Assembly: GCA_019236485.1 (NCBI GenBank)
Contig: JAFAIY010000462.1
Location: 1-15,953 of the forward strand
Origin: Comamonas sp.
Lineage (GTDB): Bacteria > Pseudomonadota > Gammaproteobacteria > Burkholderiales > Burkholderiaceae_C
Direction: 5' to 3'
DNA length: 15,953 bases
Shown: piece after piece, positions 6,572-15,169 of the stretch
Layout: the number at the start of each line of letters is the position of its first letter
Position numbering within the stretch: the first letter of the stretch is position 1
Notes under the pieces: generated by a model
Database searches by the model: none
Told to the model about the DNA's origin: nothing
Seen by the model: only the letters and a program-made list of their open reading frames with translations
Position numbers and translations under genes: made by a program

Positions 6572-8035
6572 TCAATGCATCGATCCGCCCATATCGGCCT
6601 TGCCCGACATGGGACGCTGGGCCTTGCTGCCGGCCGGCAGAGGCTGGGGCACCAGCGTGCCCACGGTGAGCTGGTCGTCGCCGAAATACTTGGCCGCCAC
6701 GGCCTTGACGTCGTCCGAGTTGATCTTCTTGAGCTCGGCCAGCAGCTTGTCCTCGGCATCCAGCGGCATGCGCTGGATCCAGTAATTGCCCAGGTTCTGG
6801 GCCTGGCCCATGACCGAGTCGCGCTCATAGACATTGGAGGCCATCCACTGGGTCTTGACGCGCTCCAGCTCCTCGGCCTGCACGCCCTCCGCGGCGATCT
6901 TCTGCACCTGGGCGCGCAGCGCGGCCTCCACCTCGGCGGCGGTTCGGCCCTTGGCGGGCACGCCGGTCAGCATGAACAGGCTGGGGCCGCGGCCCATGAT
7001 ATTGGCCGAGCTGCCCGCGCTGTCCGCCACGCGGCCGCCGGCCTGGCCTTCGCCCTGCACCAGGGCGCGCTCCAGCCGCGCGCCGTCATAGCCGTCGAGC
7101 ACGGCCGACAGCACCAGCAGCGCCAGCGCGTCCTTGTCGTCGGGCTGCAGCTTTTCCACATGGTTGAGCGTGGGCACGCGGTAGGCCATGGCCACGAAGG
7201 CCTGCTCGGCGGGACGCTTGACCTCGATGCGGCGCACGCCGGTCTGCTGCGGCTCGATCTGCGGCTTGCGCAGCGGCACGGCGCGCGCGGGAATGCTGCC
7301 GTAATACTTCTCGGCCCAGGCGCGCACCTGGGCCGGGTTCACATCGCCGACCACCACCACAGCGGCATTCGCGGGCACATACCAGCGCCGGTGGAAGTCG
7401 CGCACGTCGTCGGGGGTCATGGAATCCAGATCGTTCATCCAGCCCACCACGGGGCGCTGATACGGGGAGGCCATGAAGGTCGCCGCCATCAGCTGCTCCA
7501 TGAGCACGGCGCGCGGCTGATCATCGGTGCGCATGCGGCGCTCCTCCTTGATCACCTCGATCTCTTTCTTGAACTCGGAATCCGGCCACTGGTTGTTGGC
7601 AAAGCGATCGGACTCGAGCTTCATCACGTCCTCCAGGCGGCTGGACGGAATCTGCTGGTAAAAGCCCGTGTAGTCGCGCCAGGTGAAGGCGTTCTCCTGG
7701 CCGCCCAGGGCAGCCACGCGGCGCGAGAAGTCGCCGGGCTTCACGCTCTTGCTGCCCTTGAACATCATGTGCTCAAGCGCATGGGCCACGCCCGAGGTGC
7801 CGCTGAGTTCGTCCATGCCGCCCACGCGCACCCAGACCATGTGCACCGCCGTGGGCGCGCGCCGGTCCGGCTGCACAATCAGCTGCATGCCGTTCTTCAG
7901 CGTGAACTGCTGCACGGCCGCCTCCGCCGCCGCGACGGGCTGGGGTTTAGACGATGCGCCCGGCGCAGCCAAGGCTGCCCCAGCGCTCAAACAGGCCATT
8001 AAGCCCAGTACAGGGAGTGCGCGTACATGTTTCAT
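6572..8035 (-). CDS. M16 family zinc metallopeptidase (active HxxEH subunit)
   Basis: A 487-residue exported peptidase of the M16B type. The signal peptide is about residues 1-23 (MKHVRAL, hydrophobic core, ALAA). The inverted zinc motif HALEH (85-89) supplies two His ligands and the catalytic Glu88; the third ligand is expected in VIKEERRM (161-168, E164 or E165), the usual 75-or-so residues downstream. The C-terminal half has the M16 second domain (SAVLDG... ARLERALV) but lacks the R..GLxY substrate motif, which the next gene keeps; the two therefore look like complementary halves of one periplasmic heterodimer. It heads the unit M16-M16-rsmD. No good Shine-Dalgarno precedes ATG 8035. The start is 28 bp from the divergent ftsY start; a longer frame to 8101 overlaps ftsY and is less likely. 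Confidence 0.94.
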   Translation of the reverse strand: MKHVRALPVLGLMACLSAGAALAAPGASSKPQPVAAAEAAVQQFTLKNGMQLIVQPDRRAPTAVHMVWVRVGGMDELSGTSGVAHALEHMMFKGSKSVKPGDFSRRVAALGGQENAFTWRDYTGFYQQIPSSRLEDVMKLESDRFANNQWPDSEFKKEIEVIKEERRMRTDDQPRAVLMEQLMAATFMASPYQRPVVGWMNDLDSMTPDDVRDFHRRWYVPANAAVVVVGDVNPAQVRAWAEKYYGSIPARAVPLRKPQIEPQQTGVRRIEVKRPAEQAFVAMAYRVPTLNHVEKLQPDDKDALALLVLSAVLDGYDGARLERALVQGEGQAGGRVADSAGSSANIMGRGPSLFMLTGVPAKGRTAAEVEAALRAQVQKIAAEGVQAEELERVKTQWMASNVYERDSVMGQAQNLGNYWIQRMPLDAEDKLLAELKKINSDDVKAVAAKYFGDDQLTVGTLVPQPLPAGSKAQRPMSGKADMGGSMH

Positions 8036-8052
8036 AGAATGATGCGATTCTA
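8035..8052. promoter_or_regulatory. TAGAAT-N6-ATTCTA palindrome in the M16/ftsY divergent gap
   Basis: TAGAAT (8035-8040) and ATTCTA (8047-8052) are perfect inverted copies around GATGCG. Each arm read outward is a good -10-like hexamer: for ftsY it would give an RNA starting near 8047, 17 bases before the ATG; for the M16 gene the RNA would start only a few bases before its ATG, so a leaderless message. No convincing -35 pairs at 16-18 bp were found. It could be back-to-back -10 boxes or an operator. Confidence 0.45.
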
Positions 8053-8063
8053 AAAACCCGCCA

Positions 8064-9221
8064 ATGTTCAGTTTTTTCAAGAAAAAGCCCGATCTGCCCA
8101 ATGCGGCAGAGACCGCGCCAGCTGCCGAGGCTGCTCAGGCGCCCGTACCTGCGACTCCAGCCGGAGCAGGCCCACAGGATACGCCAGCGGCCGCTGCCGG
8201 CAGCTCGTGGTGGCGCAAGCCTTTTGCAGCCAAAGATGCCAAGCCCGAGCCGGCGACTGCGTCGACCACTCAGGATTTTGTAGCAGCCCCCGAGCCTACC
8301 GCAAAGCCGGAGACCGTAAACGCTCGCCAGAGCTGGATGGAGAGGCTCAAGGCCGGCCTGCGCAAGACCGGCTCCAGCATCGCCACCGTCTTCACGGGCA
8401 CGCAGATCAACGATGCGCTGTATGAAGAGCTGGAGGACGCGCTGCTGATGGCCGACACCGGCGTCAAGGCCACCCAGCATCTGCTCGACGACCTCAAGCG
8501 CCGCGTCAAGGAGACCAAGACCACCGAGCCCGCGGCCGTCAAGGCCTTGCTGGCCGATGCGCTGGCCGATCTGCTGCAGCCGCTGGAAAAGCCGCTGACC
8601 ATAGGCGAGCATGTGCCCACCGTCATCATGGTGGCCGGCGTCAACGGCGCGGGCAAGACCACTTCCATAGGCAAGCTCACCAAGCATCTGGCCGACGAGG
8701 GCCAGACCGTGCTGCTGGCCGCGGCCGACACCTTCCGCGCCGCCGCGCGCGAGCAGTTGGGCGTCTGGGCCAACCGCAACACCGTGGAGATCATCAGCCA
8801 GGAAGGCGGCGACCCGGCCGCCGTGAGCTATGACGCGGTCTCGGCCGGCAAGGCCCGCAAGAAGGACGTGGTGCTGGTCGACACCGCAGGCCGCCTGCCC
8901 ACGCAGCTGCATCTGATGGAAGAGCTCAAGAAGATCAAGCGCGTGGTGACCAAGGCCGAGGGCTCGGCGCCGCACGAGGTGCTGCTGGTCATAGATGGCA
9001 ATACCGGCCAGAACGCTCTGGCCCAGGTTCGCGCCTTCGACGATGCGCTGCAACTCACCGGCCTGATCGTGACCAAGCTCGACGGCACGGCCAAGGGCGG
9101 GGTGCTGGCGGCCATCGCCCAGGAACGCCCGGTCCCCGTGTATTTCATCGGAGTGGGCGAGAAGATCGAGGATCTCGAGACCTTCAGCGCCCGGGAGTTT
9201 GCCCAGGCCCTGCTGTCCTGA
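8064..9221 (+). CDS. ftsY: Signal recognition particle receptor FtsY
   Basis: SRP receptor GTPase that docks Ffh-ribosome complexes at the inner membrane for co-translational insertion. The 385-residue product has a short basic/aromatic N-terminus (MFSFFKKKP), a low-complexity Ala/Pro-rich A domain to about residue 85, the helical N domain (about 88-175), and the G domain: P-loop GVNGAGKTT (192-200), the [12 protein letters not shown] block (221-232), DTAGR (273-277), TKLDG (337-341) and the closing GVGEKIEDL. All SRP-GTPase motifs are intact and the length is usual for beta-proteobacteria; the A domain lacks the long acidic region of E. coli FtsY. The gene is transcribed alone, away from the M16-rsmD unit, and ends before a repeat element and a bidirectional terminator. 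Confidence 0.98.
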   Translation: MFSFFKKKPDLPNAAETAPAAEAAQAPVPATPAGAGPQDTPAAAAGSSWWRKPFAAKDAKPEPATASTTQDFVAAPEPTAKPETVNARQSWMERLKAGLRKTGSSIATVFTGTQINDALYEELEDALLMADTGVKATQHLLDDLKRRVKETKTTEPAAVKALLADALADLLQPLEKPLTIGEHVPTVIMVAGVNGAGKTTSIGKLTKHLADEGQTVLLAAADTFRAAAREQLGVWANRNTVEIISQEGGDPAAVSYDAVSAGKARKKDVVLVDTAGRLPTQLHLMEELKKIKRVVTKAEGSAPHEVLLVIDGNTGQNALAQVRAFDDALQLTGLIVTKLDGTAKGGVLAAIAQERPVPVYFIGVGEKIEDLETFSAREFAQALLS

Positions 9222-9228
9222 CACCTTG

Positions 9229-9275
9229 TTTTGATAGCTGGCAGCGCTTGCTATGCAAGAAACTCAGCTATAAAA
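9229..9275. repeat. Comamonadaceae-type intergenic hairpin repeat after ftsY
   Basis: Nested inverted repeat: ATAGCTG (9234-9240) pairs with CAGCTAT (9265-9271), and inside it CTTGC (9247-9251) pairs with GCAAG (9255-9259), bounded by TTTT on the left and AAAA on the right. The GATAGCTG...AGCGCTTGC wording is one I recognise from dispersed intergenic elements in Comamonas, Delftia and Acidovorax. It starts 7 bases after the ftsY stop and precedes the real terminator at 9293. Confidence 0.65.
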
Positions 9276-9292
9276 CAGCCTGGACAGCAAAC

Positions 9293-9318
9293 AAGGAGCG
9301 CGCAAGGCGCTCCTTTTT
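9293..9318. terminator. Bidirectional rho-independent terminator between ftsY and cutA
   Basis: AAGGAGCGC (9293-9301) pairs perfectly with GCGCTCCTT (9307-9315) around a 5-base loop. Plus-strand reading ends in TTTTT (9314-9318), terminating ftsY; minus-strand reading ends in CTTGTTTGC, adequate for the convergent cutA, whose stop is only 4 bases away. Confidence 0.88.
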
Positions 9319-9321
9319 CAT

Positions 9322-9675
9322 TCAGGCATGGACCTGCTTCTTGAGCCACTGCGCATAGTCGGCCAGGCAGCGCTCGGTGTTCACGCTGATCTGCGGCACC
9401 TTGTAGCTGTGCTGCTCGCGCAGCAGCTGGGCCAGGCGCGGCAGCACATCGGGCAGGGTCTTGCAGACCAGCCGCCATTCGGGCGTGGTCTGCAGCACGC
9501 CGTCCCACTCGTAGTAGGAGGTGATGCGCTCCGTCTGCACACAGGCCGCCACCTTGGCGGTGACCAGGGCGCGCGCCAGGTCTTCCGCCTCTGCGGCATG
9601 GGCCACGGTAGTCGTCACCACGCACAGCGTGGCCCAGTGGCCATTGGCCTGCGGAGATGGGTCTTTGGAGGTCAT
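9322..9675 (-). CDS. cutA: CutA1 divalent-cation tolerance protein
   Basis: A 117-residue protein of the CutA1 family, small cytoplasmic trimers with a ferredoxin-like fold, linked to copper tolerance in E. coli though the molecular role is still unclear. Recognisable family blocks: LCVVTTT (17-23), LVTAKVAACVQ (37-47), ITSYYEWDG (51-59), EWRLVCKT (67-73 region) and the HSYKVPQI segment (89-96, HPYxxPE in other members), then the YAQWL ending. The N-terminus has about 13 extra residues before the first strand. The start is the ATG at 9675; no clear Shine-Dalgarno is visible, so Met1 is less certain than the rest. It is convergent with ftsY and shares its terminator; 67 bp separate it from the upstream PanE-like gene on the same strand. 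Confidence 0.95.
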   Translation of the reverse strand: MTSKDPSPQANGHWATLCVVTTTVAHAAEAEDLARALVTAKVAACVQTERITSYYEWDGVLQTTPEWRLVCKTLPDVLPRLAQLLREQHSYKVPQISVNTERCLADYAQWLKKQVHA

Positions 9676-9742
9676 GGCGGCAAGTCTAGGCCAGGGCCGC
9701 GCGGGCGCTGTCGCGGTTTACACCCGTGCGGGGGTAGGCTTT

Positions 9743-10747
9743 TCACCCGGGATACAGGCCCAGCTGCTGCGCACGCAGACGCGCCAGCCCCAGCAGCGCG
9801 CTGGTGAACGGCGTGGCGATGCCGCACATGGCGCCCATCTCGCGCACGGCGCCGACCAGCGCATCCAGCTCCACCGGCTTGCCGGCCTCCACATCCTGCA
9901 GCATCGAGGTTTTGAAACCGCCGAGCTTGAGCGTGACCTGATGCCGGTCCTGGGGCGTGTCGGCGATAGGCAGGCCTATGCGCGCGCCAATCTCCTTGGC
10001 TTCCAGCATCACGGCGGTGATGAAGTCGCGCACCAGCTCGTCGCCCAGAATCCGGTCCGTGGTCGCGCCGGTGATGGCACTCACGGGGTTCATGGTCATA
10101 TTGCCCCAGAGCTTGTACCAGGCATCGCGCTGGATATTGTCCGAGACCTTGGCCTCCAGCCCGCCCGCGCGCAGCAGCTCGGCCAGCGCCAGCAGGCGCG
10201 GCGTCGCGGTGTCGCCGGGCAGGGCCGTGGGCTCGCCCAGGATGATGCTGTTGCCGAAGTGGCGGCGCACCAGGCCCGGGCCGTCCAGCGAGCAACTGGC
10301 ATGCACTACGGAGCCCATGACCTGGGCCAGGGGTATGGCGCGCGCAATCTCGCCCTGCGGATCCACGGTCTTGAGCTGCAGGCCGCGCAGGCCGGGGGCC
10401 ACGCCGCCGGCCAGAAACCACCAGGGCACGCCGTTCATGGCCGTGAGCACCAGGGTCTGCGGGCCTATCAGCGGGGCCAGGCTTTTGGCCACCTCGGGCA
10501 TGGCCGGCGCTTTGACGGCGATCACCACCAGATCCTGCACGCCCAGGGCCGCGGGGTCCTGCTCGGCCCGCACGGCCACGGTTTCGCAGCTGTCGCCATG
10601 GACCAGCCTCAGGCCGTTCTGCCTCAGGGCCGCCAGGGTCTGGCCGCGCGCCACGGCGCTGAGTTCACAGCCGGCCTTGGCCAGTGCCACGCCCAGCCAG
10701 CCACCTATCGCGCCGGCGCCATAAATACATGCTTTTTTCAGCGTCAT
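9743..10747 (-). CDS. Ketopantoate reductase (PanE/ApbA) family oxidoreductase
   Basis: A 334-residue NADP-dependent dehydrogenase of the 2-dehydropantoate 2-reductase family. The nucleotide fold is GAGAIGG (10-16). Residues matching the E. coli KPR catalytic set are present: N105 in MNGVPWW, K212 and N216 in YKLWGNMTMNP, and E293 in KPVELDAL. It is about 30 residues longer than E. coli PanE, with an extra segment after NGVPWW including KTVDPQGEIARAIP, typical of a subfamily found in accessory metabolic clusters. It sits 12 bp after the class II aldolase gene, in the marR-aldolase-dehydrogenase unit, which favours reduction or oxidation of a hydroxy/oxo acid handled by that aldolase rather than housekeeping pantothenate synthesis. 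That role is inference; ketopantoate as substrate remains possible. Start ATG 10747 follows AGGA. Confidence 0.9.
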   Translation of the reverse strand: MTLKKACIYGAGAIGGWLGVALAKAGCELSAVARGQTLAALRQNGLRLVHGDSCETVAVRAEQDPAALGVQDLVVIAVKAPAMPEVAKSLAPLIGPQTLVLTAMNGVPWWFLAGGVAPGLRGLQLKTVDPQGEIARAIPLAQVMGSVVHASCSLDGPGLVRRHFGNSIILGEPTALPGDTATPRLLALAELLRAGGLEAKVSDNIQRDAWYKLWGNMTMNPVSAITGATTDRILGDELVRDFITAVMLEAKEIGARIGLPIADTPQDRHQVTLKLGGFKTSMLQDVEAGKPVELDALVGAVREMGAMCGIATPFTSALLGLARLRAQQLGLYPG

Positions 10748-10759
10748 AACCAGTCCTGT

Positions 10760-11506
10760 TCACAAATCCAGATAGCTGCTGTCGATGCGGTTCACGCGCC
10801 GCACCAGATGCTCGAACACATCGCGCGGGCCGCCATGGTCGTCGTTGAAAGTCAGCGAGTCGGCGTTGCAGCGCGCGGCCGTGGCCTCGTCGATCAGGCG
10901 CGGCGCGCCCATGGAGAGCGTGGCCAGCTGGACCTCACAGGCGCGCTGCAGCGCCCACAGCACGGCCAGGGCCTGGGGCAGGCTGCGGCCCCAGCTCAGC
11001 AGGCCGTGGTTGCGCAGAATCACCGCCTGGCAGCGGCCTATGCTTTGCAGCAGGCGCGGACCCTCATCGGCATGGATGGTGATGCCCTCGAAGTCGTGAT
11101 AGGCCACCATGCCATGCAGCTGCGCGCTATAGAAATTGCTTTGGTTCAGCCCGCTTTCAAGGCAGGCCACGCCCATGCCCGCCGTGGTATGCGTATGCAT
11201 CACGCAATGCGCGCCCTCCAGCCCGTCGTGGATGGCCGCATGCACCACAAAGCCCGCGGGGTTCACGGGATGGGCCGATTGCCCGACCACCTCGCCGCGT
11301 ACATTGATGCGCACCAGATTGCTGGCCGTGACCTCGCTGTAGTGCAGGCCGAAAGGGTTGATCAGGAACTGCTTTTCGCCGCCGCTCACGCTGTCGGGCA
11401 GGCGCACGGTGATGTGGTTGTAGATCAGCTCGTCCCAGCCCAGCATGGCGAAGATGCGGTAGCAGGCGGCCAGTTCGCGGCGCGCGGCCAGTTCATCGGG
11501 GTGCAT
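10760..11506 (-). CDS. Class II aldolase/adducin family protein
   Basis: A 248-residue cytoplasmic protein of the L-fuculose-phosphate aldolase/adducin fold. Zinc ligands are visible: H104 and H106 in MHTHTTAG and H167 in ILRNHGLLSWG. The catalytic acid of fuculose aldolase (Glu73, in SSEW) aligns with Gly85 in NPAGFVVHAAIH, so a standard aldol cleavage is doubtful; many family members with this NPAGFV pattern are uncharacterised, and related folds act as decarboxylases or epimerases. Other family blocks: YNHITVRLPD (29-38) and LINPFGLHYSEV (48-59). GGAG lies about 9 bases upstream of ATG 11506. It is the middle gene of marR - aldolase - PanE-like, 12 bp from the latter, so the two enzymes probably act in one pathway. 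The substrate cannot be inferred. Confidence 0.92.
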   Translation of the reverse strand: MHPDELAARRELAACYRIFAMLGWDELIYNHITVRLPDSVSGGEKQFLINPFGLHYSEVTASNLVRINVRGEVVGQSAHPVNPAGFVVHAAIHDGLEGAHCVMHTHTTAGMGVACLESGLNQSNFYSAQLHGMVAYHDFEGITIHADEGPRLLQSIGRCQAVILRNHGLLSWGRSLPQALAVLWALQRACEVQLATLSMGAPRLIDEATAARCNADSLTFNDDHGGPRDVFEHLVRRVNRIDSSYLDL

Positions 11507-11527
11507 ATGAGGTCTCCATCATTTTCA

Positions 11528-11559
11528 GTAAAACAAGAGCATCCGGCGCTTGTTGCGCC
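11528..11559 (-). terminator. Weak hairpin between marR and the aldolase gene
   Basis: On the minus strand GGCGC (11559-11555) pairs with GCGCC (11549-11545) around AACAA, 12 bases after the marR stop. A TTGTTTT run follows 8 or more bases later, too far for a strong terminator. It may only attenuate, allowing marR and the aldolase genes to share a transcript at different levels. Confidence 0.3.
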
Positions 11560-11571
11560 TGGGTTCTTGGG

Positions 11572-12117
11572 CTATTCGGGCTGTGCAGATTCGGAGTCCG
11601 GGCCGCGCCGCCGCATCGCCTGGGCATCGATCACGGCGGCCGCCCGCACCAGCTTGCCCATGATCTGGTCCAGCGCCGTGCGCTCCTCGGCGCTCAGCGC
11701 ATTGAGCAGCGCCGCCTGGAACGGTCTGGCCTGCTCCAGCACCTGGTTGAAGTTGGCCAGGCCCTGCTCGCTCAGGCTCAGCAGATGGCGTCGGCCATGC
11801 TGCGGGTCCACGCGGCGCAGCACCCATTGGCGGTCTATCAGCGGCTGCAGGCTGCGGCTGATCTGCGCCTTGTCCATCAGGCTGATGCGCGCCAGCGCTC
11901 CCGCATGGGTTTCGCCATGCTGGTGCAGCAGACCCATGAGCCGCCATTCCGTGAGGCCCACGGGCGTGACGGGCGCGATGTAATGCCGCGTCACCTGGGT
12001 CTGCAGCGCATTGGCCAGCGCCACGATCTTGAAGGTCAGAAATTCGTTCAGCGGCAGGGTCTGGCTGCAGACCTCCTGCTGGGCGGCGGATGGGGGTAGT
12101 GGCGCAATCCTGGTCAT
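11572..12117 (-). CDS. MarR-family transcriptional regulator
   Basis: A 181-residue winged-helix regulator, longer than the typical 140-150 because of about 20 N-terminal and 15 C-terminal extra residues. The core runs LTEWRLMGLLHQHG, then the recognition-helix region LARISLMDKAQISRSLQPLIDRQWV, then the wing RRVDPQHGRRHLLSLSEQG, all standard MarR. Helices at both ends (FLTFKIVALANALQ and LNALSAEERTALDQIMGKLV) would form the dimer interface. The start is the ATG at 12117; a longer frame to 12240 would begin upstream of the predicted promoter and runs through the operator, so it is rejected. It heads a unit with the class II aldolase and PanE-like genes and is divergent from the 71-aa gene; the palindrome at 12193-12208 suggests autoregulation. 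MarR proteins usually respond to small aromatic or acidic ligands. Confidence 0.92.
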   Translation of the reverse strand: MTRIAPLPPSAAQQEVCSQTLPLNEFLTFKIVALANALQTQVTRHYIAPVTPVGLTEWRLMGLLHQHGETHAGALARISLMDKAQISRSLQPLIDRQWVLRRVDPQHGRRHLLSLSEQGLANFNQVLEQARPFQAALLNALSAEERTALDQIMGKLVRAAAVIDAQAMRRRGPDSESAQPE

Positions 12118-12190
12118 ATGTGGCTGGGCAAATCCATGGGACCCCTGTCCGCTGCGATCCACCCGATATCGAGTCAGCGCATCTTTGCTT

Positions 12191-12219
12191 ATTGTTGATA
12201 CATCAACATCAGTATCAAC
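12191..12219. promoter_or_regulatory. marR promoter with embedded MarR-type operator
   Basis: Palindrome TGTTGAT-AC-ATCAACA (12193-12208) is followed by a further half-site GTATCAAC (12212-12219). On the minus strand TTGATA (12218-12213) and AACAAT (12196-12191), spaced 16 bp, make a reasonable promoter for marR, with the palindrome filling the spacer. MarR proteins bind such TTGATxxATCAA-like sites, so repression of marR and possibly of the divergent 71-aa gene is likely. Confidence 0.65.
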
Positions 12220-12262
12220 CCGGAGCAAACTTGCGCCCATTACTCACAACCAAGGAATCGCC

Positions 12263-12478
12263 ATGAGCTCCGACAACACCGCCGTCATCAATCTCACCGC
12301 GCAAGTCCACGCACTCGCCACGGCGCTGCGTATCGTGCTCGACGCCAGCCCCGATGCGGCCCGGATCCGCGAGCGACTCACCGCCTCCCTGGACCAGTCC
12401 ATCCATGACGCTCTCGAAGAAGGGGTCTGGGACAACGCCGACGGCCTCAAGACCATCAAGGCCGCACTGCTGGGCTGA
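12263..12478 (+). CDS. Hypothetical 71-aa protein divergent from marR
   Basis: I do not recognise this protein. The start ATG at 12263 follows AAGGAA by 5 bases. The 71-residue product is acidic to neutral, without signal peptide, membrane helix, Cys or zinc motif. It appears to be nearly all helical: INLTAQVHALATALRIVLD (about 9-27), a DASPDAARIRERLTASLDQS segment (27-46) and a C-terminal helix ending LKTIKAALLG. The middle resembles a helix-turn-helix packing hairpin with Arg/Asp pairs, suggesting a small oligomeric protein, but this is impression only. Codon use matches its neighbours, and the in-phase ribosome site and divergent promoter region make it a likely real gene. It lies between the MarR operator and the regulated fadH promoter, so it may be a MarR target. 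No terminator is clear; an inverted repeat follows at 12486. Confidence 0.75.
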   Translation: MSSDNTAVINLTAQVHALATALRIVLDASPDAARIRERLTASLDQSIHDALEEGVWDNADGLKTIKAALLG

Positions 12479-12485
12479 TGGCCAT

Positions 12486-12510
12486 GCAGATCGCGGCCTG
12501 GGCGATCTGC
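12486..12510. repeat. Inverted repeat after the 71-aa gene
   Basis: GCAGATCGC (12486-12494) and GCGATCTGC (12502-12510) are perfect inverted copies around a 7-base loop, starting 8 bases after the stop at 12478. There is no T run behind it, so it is not a canonical terminator. The remaining gap to 12613 shows a second, looser pair GCAAAGCC (12518-12525) / GGCTTTGC (12552-12559) and otherwise nothing recognisable. Confidence 0.55.
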
Positions 12511-12613
12511 CCTATCGGCAAAGCCGTCGCCGCCAAGATCGCATAGGCCAGGGCTTTGCGCTTGAGCAGGCCGCCGTCATCATCCGGCCTGTCTGCAAGG
12601 TGACTTCGCATTT

Positions 12614-14704
<2,091 letters not shown>

Positions 14705-14728
14705 AACCATCTCAAACAGGAGACATCG

Positions 14729-15169
14729 ATGAGCGATCTACCCTCAAACCTGGTCCCCGCCGTGGCCCGCTCGCTGCAACTCTGGCACCAGATGGTGGCC
14801 GAGCGGGACCTGAGCCGGCTGCACACCATAGTCCACCCCGACGCCGTGTTCCGCTCGCCCATGGCCAATTCGCCCTATGCGCCGGCTCCGGCGCTTATCC
14901 TGGCACTCGGCACCGTCATCCAGGTCTTCGAAGACTTTGCCTACCACCGCCAGCTGGCAAGCGACGACGGCCTGAACCTGGTGCTGGAGTTCAGCGCGCG
15001 CGTGGGGGACAAACAGCTCAAGGGCATAGACCTGATCCGCTTCGACGCCCAGGGGCTGATCACGGAATTCGAGGTCATGGTGCGTCCCTTGAGCGGTCTG
15101 CAGGCTCTGGGGGCGGAAATGGGCGCCCGCCTGGCCGACAGACTGCCCGCCTACAAGCTCAAGAGCTGA
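14729..15169 (+). CDS. SnoaL/NTF2-like domain protein
   Basis: A 146-residue cytoplasmic protein with the NTF2/SnoaL cone fold pattern: an N-terminal helix (VARSLQLWHQMVAERDLSRL), a HPDAVFRSPM strand, a helix around ALILALGTVIQVFEDFAY, then three to four strands (LNLVLEFSARVGDKQLKGID, LIRFDAQGLITEFEVMVRP) and a terminal helix. Domains of this kind include isomerases, cyclases and small binding proteins, and in many genomes they are annotated only as nuclear transport factor 2 family protein. CAGGAG 6 bases before ATG 14729 is a good ribosome site. It lies 24 bp after fadH and is very likely co-transcribed with it, so it may handle an acyl-CoA or related intermediate; this is inference. Its last 11 bases overlap the end of the convergent padR gene. 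Confidence 0.9.
   Translation: MSDLPSNLVPAVARSLQLWHQMVAERDLSRLHTIVHPDAVFRSPMANSPYAPAPALILALGTVIQVFEDFAYHRQLASDDGLNLVLEFSARVGDKQLKGIDLIRFDAQGLITEFEVMVRPLSGLQALGAEMGARLADRLPAYKLKS

Noticed and set aside
9719..9742. Possible hairpin ACCCGTGCGGGGGT after the PanE-like gene
   Set aside because: The stem needs a mismatch or bulge and only 4 pairs are firm, with no clear T run; not called as a terminator.
9521..11983. 820-codon open frame on the plus strand, antisense to the marR, aldolase and PanE-like genes
   Set aside because: The product is a His/Gln/Arg/Ala-rich string with no domain; it arises from the strong GC third-base bias of three well-supported minus-strand genes. The same holds for other long antisense frames (for example 160-1659, 5188-6669, 6176-8002 and 12512-14710).
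12118..12240. N-terminal extension of marR to an ATG at 12240
   Set aside because: It would start upstream of the predicted promoter and translate through the operator palindrome; the ATG at 12117 gives a usual MarR N-terminus.
12478..12546. 22-codon frame starting at the TGATG overlap with the stop of the 71-aa gene
   Set aside because: Short, without its own ribosome site, and it runs through an inverted repeat; translational coupling is conceivable but nothing else supports a peptide gene.
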